In this document: piece after piece, positions 33,321-42,251 of the stretch
How positions within the stretch are numbered: the first letter of the stretch is position 1
Layout of the letters: each line of letters opens with the position of its first letter
Made by a program: the position numbers and the translations under genes
The notes under the pieces: generated by a model
The model's input: the letters and a program-made list of their open reading frames with translations, nothing else
Databases searched by the model: none
Told to the model about the DNA's origin: nothing
Source: Geodermatophilus chilensis
GTDB lineage: Bacteria > Actinomycetota > Actinomycetes > Mycobacteriales > Geodermatophilaceae
Length of the DNA stretch: 55,459 bases
Direction: 5' to 3'
NCBI RefSeq assembly: GCF_002802985.1
Contig: NZ_NVPT01000011.1
Coordinates: 1-55,459, forward strand

Positions 33321-34049
33321 TCAGCTGCGCCGGTCCGTGCTCCGGGGGTCCTCGATCTCGACCTCCTCCCTGCGCAGGTCCGCGCCGACCTGCTCCTCCT
33401 CCGTGGCGGTCTCCTTCTCCACGCGCACGCGCTCGACCGGCACGGCTTCCTTCGCCACGACCGGGCGCTCGGCGTGGAGGGGGACCTCGAGTTCGTCCTC
33501 GCTGAAGGCGTGACCGGACCCGGCGTCGTCGGCGGCGGTGACCGGCTCCCGCTGGATCCGGATCTCCTCCCGGGAGACGGGCACCGTCTCGGTCACGTGG
33601 TCGGTGACGACGTACTTCCGCAGCCGGGCCCGGCCGACCTCCTCGGAGCGGGTGCCCGTGACCAGGCGCTCCTCGGACCGCGTCATGGCGTCGTCCGTGG
33701 TGGTCGGGCTCTCGAGCGCCGTGCCGACGTCCAGCCCGTAGTAGCGGTAGAGCTCCTGCTCCTCTCGCGGGGACAGGTGGCCGTCACTGTCGATCCTCGG
33801 TGCGTCCTTCACCGCGTTCTTGCTCACTGACACGTACACGCCGTCGTCGGCCAGGGCGGCGTCGCGGATCGGGACGAAGGACTCCTTGGTGCCGAACAGA
33901 CCGGTGCGGACGGTGATCCACTCCGGCTGAGCGGTCTGGTCGTCGAGGTAGACCTCGGAGGCCGATCCGATCTTCTCGCCGCTCGGGTCGTAGACGTCCT
34001 TGCCGGTCACGCGGCCGATGCTGTCGGTGCCGATCATCTTCTTCTCCAC
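33321..34049 (-). CDS. PRC-barrel plus DUF2382 stress-type protein
   Basis: The 242-residue protein has an N-terminal PRC-barrel (about 5-75: GRVTGKDVYDPSGEKIGSAS, VRTGLFGTKESFVPI) and a C-terminal DUF2382 domain (about 120-235: RSEERLVTGTRSEEVGRARL, VSREEIRIQREPV, VPLHAERPVVAKEAVPVERV). This pair is common in radiation- and desiccation-tolerant bacteria and is annotated as stress-related; biochemical function is not known. The very acidic and basic alternation suggests a soluble, perhaps nucleic-acid- or membrane-associated protein. Start confirmed by GAGTGGAG just ahead. Confidence 0.85.
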   Translation of the reverse strand: MEKKMIGTDSIGRVTGKDVYDPSGEKIGSASEVYLDDQTAQPEWITVRTGLFGTKESFVPIRDAALADDGVYVSVSKNAVKDAPRIDSDGHLSPREEQELYRYYGLDVGTALESPTTTDDAMTRSEERLVTGTRSEEVGRARLRKYVVTDHVTETVPVSREEIRIQREPVTAADDAGSGHAFSEDELEVPLHAERPVVAKEAVPVERVRVEKETATEEEQVGADLRREEVEIEDPRSTDRRS

Positions 34050-34440
34050 TCCTCGTCGTGGCAGTCAGCCCTGTTCCCCCAGTCTCTGGACCGACCCGGA
34101 GCGCTGCCGCCGCCTTGACCGACTCGTCACAGAGACGTCGCTCCCGCTTCATGAAGACGTCCACGAGCCCGGTGGCCGCGGGGCAGCGCCGCCACGGAGC
34201 GCATCGCCCACCGGCAGCAGACCGAGGGAGGGGACCACGGTCGCGCCTCGTCACCGACTGGCTGGTGGAGCCCCGTGCTCGCCACCCACGTCGGCACGGT
34301 CGGCGGTCGGCCGACCTCGATGGGCGATCCACTCGCGTCGACCGCGGGGTCGTCCGGTCCCGGTCACACGGCCATCCCCGGAGGGCTGCCCGTACGGCTT
34401 CCCCCAGGTCCGGGCCTCGACCGCCGATCGCGAGTCACTG
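34050..34440. other. 391-bp stretch without a convincing gene
   Basis: It separates the PRC-barrel gene start from the 3' end of the lipase gene. Overlapping short frames exist on both strands without domains or ribosome sites. It presumably holds the PRC-barrel gene promoter. Confidence 0.5.
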
Positions 34441-35373
34441 TCAGGCGGCCATCCCAGCGGTGTGGTGGCGTCGCTCTCCCGCTCGTCGGGGGAGGGCCGA
34501 CGGCGAGCATGCCGCGTCCGCGTCGTAGCGGTGGATGGCCGCTGGGTAGGCGCGCAGTGCTGCAGTGACGGCGCCATGTACGGCCGGATGGACAGGCAGG
34601 GACAGATGTCCGACGCCGCGGACGAGCACGTTGCGGGTGGCGAGGTCGGGGTGGTCGCAGCGCCCCGAGGCGGTCGGCAGTACCACCTGGTCGGCGTCGC
34701 TGTAGACGGCAGTGATCGCTGTCCGACATCCGGGGGCCGGCTCGCTCAACTCCCGCATGATCGACGAGCCCGGTCGTAGCTGGCGGCCCAGCCGGGTCGG
34801 CATCATGAGGGCCAGGGCCGTGCCCTGGTGTGGTGTCCCCAGGGTCACCAGCGACTCGATGGTGCGGTCGCCGCCCTGTCGCTGGACGTGGTAGCGGGCG
34901 ATGAGTCCGCCGAGACTGTGTCCGACGACGTGCACGCGTTCGTGCCCGGTCTGTGCGCGGATGCGGCCGATGTGTCGTCCGAGGTCGACGGCGAGGCGGG
35001 GGATGTCACCGCTGAGCGGGCTGTAGTTCCAGCAGCAGGCCGAGGCGAACCCGCTTCGACGGAGCTTGCGCCGCATCACCATGAACACCGAGCGGTTGTC
35101 GTTCAGCCCGTGCACGAGCAGGACCGGGGTCCCGGCAGTGTGGCCGGCGCCGGGGTCTAACCGCTCGGCGCGGATCCCTGAGACGTACGTCAGCGCGTGA
35201 GCGCCCGCCCAGGTCAGTTCGGTCAGGAACCCGGTCAGCGGGGCAGCCCAGGCAGGGGGAGATCCGCTCGACCTCGCGGCACTGCCCGCGCACCCCGGCT
35301 GACCGGCGCCGGTGCGCACGTCTCCTCCCGCCGCTGGACCGCGGGCCGCAGGCCCGAGCGGGTTCCTCTCCAT
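34441..35373 (-). CDS. Alpha/beta-hydrolase, lipase/acyltransferase type
   Basis: Up to 310 residues; the first 45 are low-complexity, so the start may be later. From about 80 the fold is clear: TPVLLVHGLNDNRSVF (oxyanion HG), nucleophile Ser153 in VVGHSLGGLIARYHV, TLGTPHQGT, likely acid Asp226 or Asp228 (VYSDADQVVLP), and His256 (GVGHLSL). This is the triacylglycerol-lipase/PGAP1-like group. A Trp/Ala-rich segment at 41-65 could be a membrane anchor. The substrate is unknown. Confidence 0.82.
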   Translation of the reverse strand: MERNPLGPAARGPAAGGDVRTGAGQPGCAGSAARSSGSPPAWAAPLTGFLTELTWAGAHALTYVSGIRAERLDPGAGHTAGTPVLLVHGLNDNRSVFMVMRRKLRRSGFASACCWNYSPLSGDIPRLAVDLGRHIGRIRAQTGHERVHVVGHSLGGLIARYHVQRQGGDRTIESLVTLGTPHQGTALALMMPTRLGRQLRPGSSIMRELSEPAPGCRTAITAVYSDADQVVLPTASGRCDHPDLATRNVLVRGVGHLSLPVHPAVHGAVTAALRAYPAAIHRYDADAACSPSALPRRAGERRHHTAGMAA

Positions 35374-35729
35374 GACGGATCGGTGCCCGGCCGCGTGTGG
35401 AGGATCCGCATCGCAGTCCTATCGACACGGAGCCGCAAAGGCGCCGCAAGAACCGTCTCGGTGCGGCTGTTCTCCTTCGTCGAGGGGCGGTCTCCGTCAT
35501 CCGGGAGGACACCTGCCCTGGTACTCCCTCGTGGCCGAGGCCGGCCTGCGGCGCGGAGCGGAGGGGACGTGGCTCCTGGTGGTGTCTTCTCCAGCCGTGT
35601 GGCGCCCGCCTTGCGTTCAGGTGTCAGGAGCGGGTCACCGGCGCCACCACGGCGGTGCCGGGGCACTGACGGTGGGCGGTCCCGCGCACCGCCGGCGGCC
35701 GTCTCCACCCCAGCCCCAGAGGAGACACC
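35374..35729. other. 356-bp divergent intergenic region
   Basis: It lies between the divergent lipase and the small coiled-coil gene and should hold promoters for both. No gene with support was seen; frames on both strands are shadows of each other. Confidence 0.5.
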
Positions 35730-36005
35730 ATGCGTGAGTCTGCGCCTCGATCCGTGGCGGCCATCGATGCCGATCTGCGTGCGCTCCAGGCCATCAGGAG
35801 AGACGCACTGCGCGAGCTCGCAGAGGTGAGGCGCCGTCAGAGCGAACTCGCCGACCTGGAGGCCGAACTCGTCGTGGCCGTCGAGTTGCGCTCCCGGCGC
35901 ATCGACGACGTGCTCGACGAACGGCTGCGAGCCGACCCCGGGGCCGCAGAGCGGCTCCCGGCCTTCTCGGATGCCGGGCGCTCCGACCTCGCCAGCGTCC
36001 GGTGA
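35730..36005 (+). CDS. Small coiled-coil hypothetical protein
   Basis: The 91-residue protein starts at ATG 35730 with GGAG 6 nt upstream. Residues 10-60 are a strongly predicted coiled coil by heptad pattern (AIDADLRALQAIRRDALREL, then EVRRRQSELADLEAELV). No known family or catalytic motif is seen. It stands alone between non-coding gaps. Confidence 0.6.
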   Translation: MRESAPRSVAAIDADLRALQAIRRDALRELAEVRRRQSELADLEAELVVAVELRSRRIDDVLDERLRADPGAAERLPAFSDAGRSDLASVR

Positions 36006-36328
36006 AGCCGAGGTCCGTCAGCCTCCGGAGCGATGCGGGGGCGTGCGGACGGTCGGCCGCGGCCGGTGCCCGCCGCGGACCACAGCAGGCGCCGGTAGGG
36101 CCGAGTTCATGACGGTCCCGAGACGGCTGATCGGGCCGGAACCCCATGGTGGTTACGCCTCCGTGACGGTCCCCCGGACGCCGGGATGACGGTCCCGGGA
36201 GGGGGCAGGGGGAGGGGTGTCACCGATCCGTTCGCGGGCCGGCGACGGCCGGCACGCACCCACCCATCGAGGGCCGGGACGGGTGGTCCCGCCGGCCCTG
36301 CCGATCCATCTCCCGAGGAGTGAGGAAC
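36006..36328. other. 323-bp intergenic region
   Basis: No supported gene. It ends in the CGAGGAGTGAGGAAC leader of the membrane protein gene at 36329 and should contain its promoter. Confidence 0.5.
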
Positions 36329-37033
36329 ATGGCCACGAGCATCGTGGACGACGTCCGGACGCCCGGACGGATCACCGACCTGGTCCGCTGGGGGCCGGTG
36401 GTCGCCGGGGTGGTCATCGCACTGGGCTTCTTCGCCTTGATGAACGTCCTGTGGCTGGCGCTGGCCCACAGCGTCGGCGGTGCCGACGGGAACGGCTGGA
36501 TCAGCGGCAACCTCGGCTGGTTCATCGGGGTGACGGCGGCCGTGGCGCTGACGCTGGCGGGCTTCCTCGCCGGCTTCTTCGCCGGCCCGCGAGGTGTCGC
36601 GGCCGGGGCGACCAACGGTCTCACCGCCTGGGGTCTGCTGTTCGTCCTGTCCCTGACGGCCATCGTCCCTGGCGCGCTGAACCTCACCGACCTGCTGGGC
36701 GCCGGTCTGCAGGACGACCAGACGACCGCGGGCGGGCCCCTGGGGACCGCCGGGGGCGGGTTCACCGTGGAATCGGCGCTGTGGGTCAGTTTCTGGTCCC
36801 TGTTGGCCGGTGTGGTGCTGGCCGCGCTCGGGGGCATGCTCGGCGGCAAGATGCGCCGCCCCGTCGTGGAGTCGAAGCGTTCGAGCCGGGACACCGAGCC
36901 GAGGGCCGTCGCACCCGTACCGGCGCCGGCCACGGGGGTCACCATGACCGAGAACCGGGTCGTCGACCGGGAGCCGATCGACCGGTCGGACGAGGTCACG
37001 GTGACCACGGAGGACGCCCCGCGCCGCCGTTGA
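36329..37033 (+). CDS. Integral membrane protein, four helices, charged tail
   Basis: The 234-residue protein starts at ATG 36329 (GAGGAAC upstream; GTG 36320 is an alternative). Four hydrophobic segments: WGPVVAGVVIALGFFALMNV, LGWFIGVTAAVALTLAGFLAG, NGLTAWGLLFVLSLTAIVPG and ALWVSFWSLLAGVVLAALGGML. Gly-rich loops follow (AGFFAGPRGVAAGATNG), as in the actinobacterial general-stress membrane family. The last 60 residues are hydrophilic. A 12-bp hairpin terminator follows at 37078. Function unknown. Confidence 0.72.
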   Translation: MATSIVDDVRTPGRITDLVRWGPVVAGVVIALGFFALMNVLWLALAHSVGGADGNGWISGNLGWFIGVTAAVALTLAGFLAGFFAGPRGVAAGATNGLTAWGLLFVLSLTAIVPGALNLTDLLGAGLQDDQTTAGGPLGTAGGGFTVESALWVSFWSLLAGVVLAALGGMLGGKMRRPVVESKRSSRDTEPRAVAPVPAPATGVTMTENRVVDREPIDRSDEVTVTTEDAPRRR

Positions 37034-37077
37034 GTCGCCGGGCCGGGCCCGGACACGGCCCCGCCCTCCACAGCACG

Positions 37078-37109
37078 GAGGCACCCGGCCGGCTGGAGCC
37101 GGGTGCCTC
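37078..37109 (+). terminator. Rho-independent-type hairpin
   Basis: GAGGCACCCGGC and GCCGGGTGCCTC form a perfect 12-bp stem around an 8-nt loop, 44 bases after the membrane protein gene. There is no long T-run, as is usual in high-GC actinobacteria. Confidence 0.7.
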
Positions 37110-37179
37110 GTCTCCACCGGACCCGGGGAGACGCCGTGGTCGGGCAGCCGCCGGCGCCCGCACGACCTGACGGGACGCC

Positions 37180-37984
37180 ATGGAGCAGGACGACGCGGTG
37201 GCCGTGGCGGGCATGGGACGGGCGTTCGCCGGAGCACTGCTGTTCTCCATGCCGCTGTTCATGACCATGGAGCTGTGGCGCCTCGGCCTGGCGGTGGACC
37301 GCTACCGGCTCGCCCTGCTGCTGCTCAGTACCGTGCTCCTGGTCGTGGGTCTGGCCCGCGAGCTCGGTGGGGCGTCGGAGCAGCCGGGATGGCGGGGCTG
37401 CCTGGTCGACTCCGGGGTGGCCTTCGTCATGGCCGCGCTGGCCGCCACCGTCGTCCTGACCGTCCTCGGCGCCGTCTCCTGGTAGCAGGACTGGCGGGAC
37501 GCGCTGTCAGTCGTGGCGCTGGAGACGCTGCCGGCGGCGGTGGGTGCCTCGTACGCGCGCAGCCAGCTGGGCCAGACGAGTCCCCAGCCGCAGCGTGGGG
37601 GCTACGGGCACGAGGTGTTCCTCATGGCCGCCGGCGCGGTCGTCTTCGCCGCCAACGTGGCGCCGACCGAGGAGATCGTCCTCCTGGCCGCCGAGGCGAC
37701 CCCCTGGCACGGGCTGGCCCTCGTGGCGCTCAGCCTCCTGCTCATGCACACCTTCGTCTACCGGGTCGGGTTCAGGGGGCAGGAGCAGGCGCACCACGGC
37801 CCGCTGCACAGCCTTCGCCAGCCTGACCGTCGTCGGCTACGCGCTCGCCGTCGCCGTCGCCGCGTACCTGTTGTGGACGCTGGGCCGATTCGACCAGGCG
37901 GGCTGGACCACGCTGGTCATGGAATCGGTGGTCCTCGCACTGCCGGCGTCCCTCGGCGCCGCAGCCGCCTGGCTGATCCTGTGA
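37180..37984 (+). pseudogene. TIGR02587-family membrane protein, broken by an in-frame TAG and a frameshift
   Basis: The first 101 codons (ATG 37180) give two or three helices (AFAGALLFSMPLFMTMELW, LALLLLSTVLLVVGLA, VAFVMAALAATVVLTVLG). A TAG at 37483-37485 interrupts the frame, which then continues in phase as QDWRDALSVVALETLPAAVG, YARSQLG and GHEVFLMAAGAVVFAANVAP. Near 37790-37810 the sense shifts to another frame (FASLTVVGYALAVAVAAYLL, SVVLALPASLGAAAAWLIL) ending at TGA 37984. This adds to one TIGR02587 putative integral membrane protein of about 268 residues. Two lesions argue for a pseudogene or poor sequence rather than recoding. The TIGR02588 partner follows. Confidence 0.72.
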
Positions 37985-37991
37985 GGAGCAC

Positions 37992-38407
37992 GTGAGCGCA
38001 TCGCGGAACGGCACCCGGTCGGCGGGCAGGGGTCCCGGCGCCGCCGAGTACCTCGCAGGGGCGCTGGGCGGTCTACTGGTCCTCGCTCTCCTCGCCTTCC
38101 TGGCCTACCAGGCCCTCGGCGCCCGGGAGACCGCGCCTGAGCTGGCCGTCGTCGTCACCGGCGTGGAGGAGGCCGGAGCCGGCTGGACGGTCCACTTCGA
38201 GGCGGTCGACTCCGGAGGCACACCGCCGAGGCCGTCCAGATCGAGGGTGCCGTGCTCCGCGACGGACACCCGGCCGACCAGGCGTCCAGCTCGATCGCCT
38301 ACCTCCCTCCGCACAGCTCCCGCGGCGGGGCGTTGGTCTTCTCGACCGACCCGGCGAGCGGCGAGCTCGAGGTGGCACGGTCGGCTACCGGCTACCGGCT
38401 GCCCTGA
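37992..38407 (+). pseudogene. TIGR02588-family protein, frameshifted
   Basis: GTG 37992 (GAGGAG upstream) starts a single-helix protein: AAEYLAGALGGLLVLALLAF, then PELAVVVTGVEEAGAGWTVH and FEAVDSGG. Near 38215-38230 the sense moves to another frame (AEAVQIEGAVLRDGHPADQA, SSIAYLPPHSSRGGALVF, ELEVARSATGYRLP) ending at TGA 38407. Joined, about 138 residues match TIGR02588, which is normally encoded next to TIGR02587, as here. A one-base error or mutation explains the break. Confidence 0.72.
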
Positions 38408-38555
38408 ACCGGACCGCCGCGGATGTTGCGCCTGGCTTGCGGGTGGGTGTCAGAAGCACCGCAGCCCGGGTCCGCGCCACCGGGTCGGGCACGCATGCCG
38501 TGTCCGACACAGCGGTGCTGCCCGAGGCAGCCCACGACGGAGCAGAGGAGCGATC

Positions 38556-39167
38556 ATGATCACGAGCGGGCGCTCGACCCCACTCGGTAGGGGGCCGGCA
38601 GGACGCACTGCCGCGGCCCTGGTGGCGGCGGCCATCGGCATGGGCGGCCTGGCCGCCTGCGGCGACTCGGCCGGCCCGGAGGCCGGGGGCGTCACCACGG
38701 AGGACCTCCAGGGCATCGAGGACGACCTGAGCGCGCTCGAGGAGCGGGTCGGCGCCCTGGAGGATGCCCCGGCGGACGCCGAGGCGCCGGTGGACCCGGT
38801 GATCGAGGACGAGGCCGGGGTCTTCGAGGACGCGGAGGCGCTTATCGGTCAGGAGGTCACGGTGAGCGCGGGCGTGTCCGAGGTGATCACCACCACCGAC
38901 GTGGGCAGCGCCTTCCGCATCGGCAACGAGACGGGGGAGCCCATCGCGGTCGTGATGGCGAGTCCGCCGGCGCAGCTGGAGGTCGACGACGTCGTCCGCG
39001 TCTCCGGCACGGTGGTGAAGGTCCAGCGCGACACCTTCGAGCAGGACTTCGGCATCGCGTCCGACGAGCTCTTCGACGACCCGGAGGCGTTCTTCTCCGC
39101 GTTCGAGGGTGAGGTCGCCATCGCGGCCGACCGCATGGAGGTGCTCCAGGAACAGACCGAGGGCTGA
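38556..39167 (+). CDS. Secreted lipoprotein with coiled coil and OB-like domain
   Basis: The 203-residue protein starts at ATG 38556 (GAGGAGCG upstream). The signal peptide ends in GGLAAC, a lipobox. A short acidic coiled coil follows (LQGIEDDLSALEERVGALED), then EALIGQEVTVSAGVSEVITT and AFRIGNETGEPIAVVMA and VDDVVRVSGTVVKVQRDTFE, a pattern of short strands like nucleic-acid/metal-binding OB folds (DUF4352-like spacing uncertain). Very acidic overall. Probably a cell-surface protein; function unknown. Confidence 0.7.
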   Translation: MITSGRSTPLGRGPAGRTAAALVAAAIGMGGLAACGDSAGPEAGGVTTEDLQGIEDDLSALEERVGALEDAPADAEAPVDPVIEDEAGVFEDAEALIGQEVTVSAGVSEVITTTDVGSAFRIGNETGEPIAVVMASPPAQLEVDDVVRVSGTVVKVQRDTFEQDFGIASDELFDDPEAFFSAFEGEVAIAADRMEVLQEQTEG

Positions 39168-39181
39168 CAGCACGTCCCGCG

Positions 39182-39232
39182 GCGCCCCGCGGCCGGACAC
39201 CGGGCCTCGCCCGGCCGCCGGTCGCGGGGCGC
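39182..39232. terminator. Bidirectional hairpin between convergent genes
   Basis: GCGCCCCGCG (39182-39191) pairs perfectly with CGCGGGGCGC (39223-39232), with further internal GC pairing. It separates the lipoprotein gene (plus) from the transporter gene (minus) and fits a shared terminator. Confidence 0.65.
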
Positions 39233-39282
39233 TCCGCTGTCCGCCTCGGACGAGCCCCGGGGAGCGTCATCGCCGGAGCCCG

Positions 39283-40455
39283 TCATCGCGTTCCGGGAGC
39301 GGGTCGAGCTCCGCCCGCCGGCGCTGCACCGGGTCCATCGGGAGACATGGGCGGCCATGGGCGGGGCTGCCCGGCCGGTGGAGCGGGGTGTTGCCGCACG
39401 TACTCGGCGATCCGGTAGGTGACCGCCATGAGGGGGACGGCCAGCAGAGCCCCGGCGAGCCCCCACAGCAGCGTCCCGGCGGTGACCGCGACGAGGACGG
39501 CGGCCGGGTGTACCCGCACTGCGTGGCCGACGATGAGCGGCTGCAGGACGTTGCCCTCGACCTGCTGCACCACGAGGACGACGACGAGCACGATGACCGC
39601 GTCGCTGGGCCCGTTGGTGACGAGGGTGACGAGCACCGCCACGGCGCCGCTGACCGTGGCCCCGAACAACGGGACGAACGCGCTGAGGAACGTCAGCAGG
39701 GTCAGGGACACCCACAGCGGTACGTCCAGGACGAACAGGGCCGCCCCGATGCCCACCGCGTCGATGAGCGCCACCACGACGGCGCCGCGGACGTAGCGCG
39801 CCAGCGCCGTCCAGGCGCACCGGCCGGCCCCGTCGACCTGTCCGCGCCGCCGGTGCGGCACCCGCTCCAGCAGCCAGGTCCACATCCCGGCGCCGTCCTT
39901 GAGCAGGAAGAACAGCAGGAAGATTACGAGGACCACCGCGGCCAGCAGGTGGAGGGCCATCCGCGCCGCCGCCGTGGGGTCGGGGGCCACCTCGTAGACC
40001 TGGTTCACCACCGCGTTGCGGACGTCGGTGACCTGCTGCGGGTCCACGTGGAGTGGACCCTCGACCAGCCACACCCGGATGCGGTCGATGCCGGCGGCCA
40101 GCGGCCGGGTGAGGTCCCGCAGCTTCGCGGCCGCGCGGAAACCCAGGAGGAAGCCGACGCCGCTCAGGGTGCCGACCAGGAGCAGGACGGAGAGCACGGC
40201 CGCGAGCGCCGGGGGGAGCCTGCATCGGCGCAACCACCGCGCCACGGGCTCCAGCAGCGCGGTGAGCAGCAGTGCCACGGCGATCGTCACGGTCAGCAGT
40301 GGCACCCGGAGCAGGAACCAGAAGAGCAACCAGCCGGTGGCGGCCAGGGCCAGCACGGCGCCGCTCGTGGTCAGGACCCGGAGCGCCCAGGGCGGCGTGG
40401 CCGGGCGCGATGGGGACCGCTCGCACAGGACGGCCTCGACGGTGTGACGGCTCAT
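39283..40455 (-). CDS. AI-2E/TqsA-family transporter-like membrane protein
   Basis: The 390-residue protein starts at ATG 40455 (GGTGGAG upstream). Eight hydrophobic segments follow the family layout: LTTSGAVLALAATGWLLFWF, LTVTIAVALLLTALLEPV, ALAAVLSVLLLVGTLSGVGF, a soluble region (about 130-180), LHLLAAVVLVIFLLFFLLKDG, YVRGAVVVALIDAVGIGAAL, and the signature LLTFLSAFVPLFGATVSGA, then NVLQPLIVGHAVRVHPAAVL. Members export small molecules or act as Na+/H+ antiporters; substrate unknown. The C-terminal tail is Pro-rich. Confidence 0.87.
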   Translation of the reverse strand: MSRHTVEAVLCERSPSRPATPPWALRVLTTSGAVLALAATGWLLFWFLLRVPLLTVTIAVALLLTALLEPVARWLRRCRLPPALAAVLSVLLLVGTLSGVGFLLGFRAAAKLRDLTRPLAAGIDRIRVWLVEGPLHVDPQQVTDVRNAVVNQVYEVAPDPTAAARMALHLLAAVVLVIFLLFFLLKDGAGMWTWLLERVPHRRRGQVDGAGRCAWTALARYVRGAVVVALIDAVGIGAALFVLDVPLWVSLTLLTFLSAFVPLFGATVSGAVAVLVTLVTNGPSDAVIVLVVVLVVQQVEGNVLQPLIVGHAVRVHPAAVLVAVTAGTLLWGLAGALLAVPLMAVTYRIAEYVRQHPAPPAGQPRPWPPMSPDGPGAAPAGGARPAPGTR

Positions 40456-40703
40456 GATCTCCACCCCTGGCCGGGTCAGTCGTGTGCTGACCGTGGACGG
40501 GGACGGACCCACCGGCGGTCGAGTCGAGCCGGCGCTACGGGTGTCCGCCCCCTCGTGTGCGAGTCGGTGCCCGGCGTGGTGTGGGCGCCACCGCCCCTCG
40601 GGTCAGCCGTCAGTGCATCGTCATCCCCGGGCGTCGGTCGTGACGTGCCCGTGACACCAGGACGCCGTTGCGGGGGTGACCGGCGCCTCGTGCGGGGTGC
40701 CGG

Positions 40704-41954
40704 TCACCAGCCAGGGCGCCGTCCGGTCAGACCTGCGTCGCCCCAGCCCCGCAGCGGCCGTCCCACCACGTCGGCAGCCGTCTCCAGGACCCGGTGCGTC
40801 ACCGGTCGCATCCGCCACCCGGTGCTCGTCACCCGGGCACTCACGGCCAGGTCTTCCTCGAACTGGGCGTCCAGCACTCCCGTGACCACGCGGTCGTCCA
40901 CCAGCACGCACACCTGCTCGTTCAGGGCCAGGGAGCGGGCGTCCAGGTTGGCGGTGCCCACCATCGCGGTGCCGTCCACGGTGAGGACCTTCGCGTGCAG
41001 CAGACTCGGCCGGTAGCGCCAGATCTCCACCCCCGCGTCCAGCAGCGGCTGGTACTCCCGCTGCCCCTGCAGGTGGACCGCGGGGCGCTCCACGTGCAGG
41101 CCGGAGACCAGCAGCTGTACCGCGACCCCGCGCCTCGCGGTGTCGCACACGAGGGAGCTGAGCCATCCCGGGAGCCGCAGGTACGGGGTCGTGATCCGTA
41201 CCCGCGTACACGCCGTGGGGAGGAGCGTCGCGACGGCCACTGCCGCGTCGTTCCAGCCCGGTCCGGACGATGGACGCAGTACCTGCACGGCGCTGCCGCC
41301 CGCCTGGCTGAGCGGCGGGAAACGGTCGGCGTCGGACACGGGGCCCGCGTCCCCCGAGCGGGCCTGTACCTGCGTCCACGGGACGGCGAATGCTGCCCGG
41401 AGACCCGCGACGGCCGGGCCGGACACCCGGAAGGCGGTGTCCCGCCAGTGCCCCGGTCGCCGGCCGTCGCCGGCCCAGGCATCGGCGATGCCGGTACCAC
41501 CCGTGAACGCCAGCGTCTCGTCGCACACGAGGACCCGGCGATGCGTCCGCAGGTTCCACACGGTGGGCCGCCAACTCGGTAGCGGGCGGTAGAAGCGCAC
41601 CTCGCAGCCGGCGCCGCGCAGGTACCCGAGGCGGCCCCGGTCGATGTGCCTGGCGCCGTATCCGTCGAGCAGCACGCGGATCCGGACGCCGGCGTCCGCC
41701 CGGTCGGCGAGAGCCTCGGTGATCTCCGCGTCGACGGTGCCGCTGCGCCAGGCGAACCACAGCAGGTCGATGCTGCGGGTCGCGCCCGAGATCGCGGCCA
41801 GCAGCGCCGGGAAGGTCTCGTCGCCGTTCCGGAGCACGTCGACCCGGTTCCCCTCGGTGAAAGGCACCCCGAGGAGGGCCTCGAGGGCCCGGCGACGCGC
41901 TACCGGCTCCCGCGCCTCGCTGCGGGTCCGTACGGGATCGCCGGTCGTGAGCAT
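40704..41954 (-). CDS. Phospholipase-D-superfamily (cardiolipin-synthase-like) protein with one altered HKD motif
   Basis: The 416-residue protein starts at ATG 41954 (AGGAGAG upstream). Two PLD halves are seen. The first motif is THRRVLVCD near 137-145: His138 and Asp145 are kept but the usual Lys is Arg140. The second is LLHAKVLTVDGTAMVGTANLD with His320, Lys322 and Asp327 intact. Other family signs: SIDLLWFAWRSGTVDAEI, AFTGGTGIADAW and LALNEQVCVLVDD. There is no N-terminal membrane helix, as in ClsB-like soluble enzymes. Probable phosphatidyl transfer on membrane lipids; the altered first motif may reduce or change activity. Confidence 0.83.
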   Translation of the reverse strand: MLTTGDPVRTRSEAREPVARRRALEALLGVPFTEGNRVDVLRNGDETFPALLAAISGATRSIDLLWFAWRSGTVDAEITEALADRADAGVRIRVLLDGYGARHIDRGRLGYLRGAGCEVRFYRPLPSWRPTVWNLRTHRRVLVCDETLAFTGGTGIADAWAGDGRRPGHWRDTAFRVSGPAVAGLRAAFAVPWTQVQARSGDAGPVSDADRFPPLSQAGGSAVQVLRPSSGPGWNDAAVAVATLLPTACTRVRITTPYLRLPGWLSSLVCDTARRGVAVQLLVSGLHVERPAVHLQGQREYQPLLDAGVEIWRYRPSLLHAKVLTVDGTAMVGTANLDARSLALNEQVCVLVDDRVVTGVLDAQFEEDLAVSARVTSTGWRMRPVTHRVLETAADVVGRPLRGWGDAGLTGRRPGW

Positions 41955-42251
41955 CCGTGTCTCTCCTGACGTCACTGGGGGGTCCGCCCGGCTCACCGGC
42001 TCATCGGAGAGGCCCGTGCCCGTCGGCACTTCAACGAAGGCACCGTCCAGGCTGGAGCAGACCCGGTCGACCTGCGGGAACCGGGAGCGGTGATCGGTCA
42101 CGGCGCAGACGAGATGTGCCCGACGCCCGTGGGTCGTGTCCACCCGCCGGCCCGCCGGTCACGGTGGCGACGAGGTCGCCCACCTGGAGCTCACCCTGTC
42201 CGCCGAAGGGGCGGGGATCGTGGACGGGGGATCCCGGGGCGCGGTGGATCC

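Noticed and set aside
37483-37485. In-frame TAG in the TIGR02587 gene as a second selenocysteine codon
   Set aside because: It is not at a Cys-type active site, the gene has a separate frameshift downstream, and no SECIS-like hairpin stands out.
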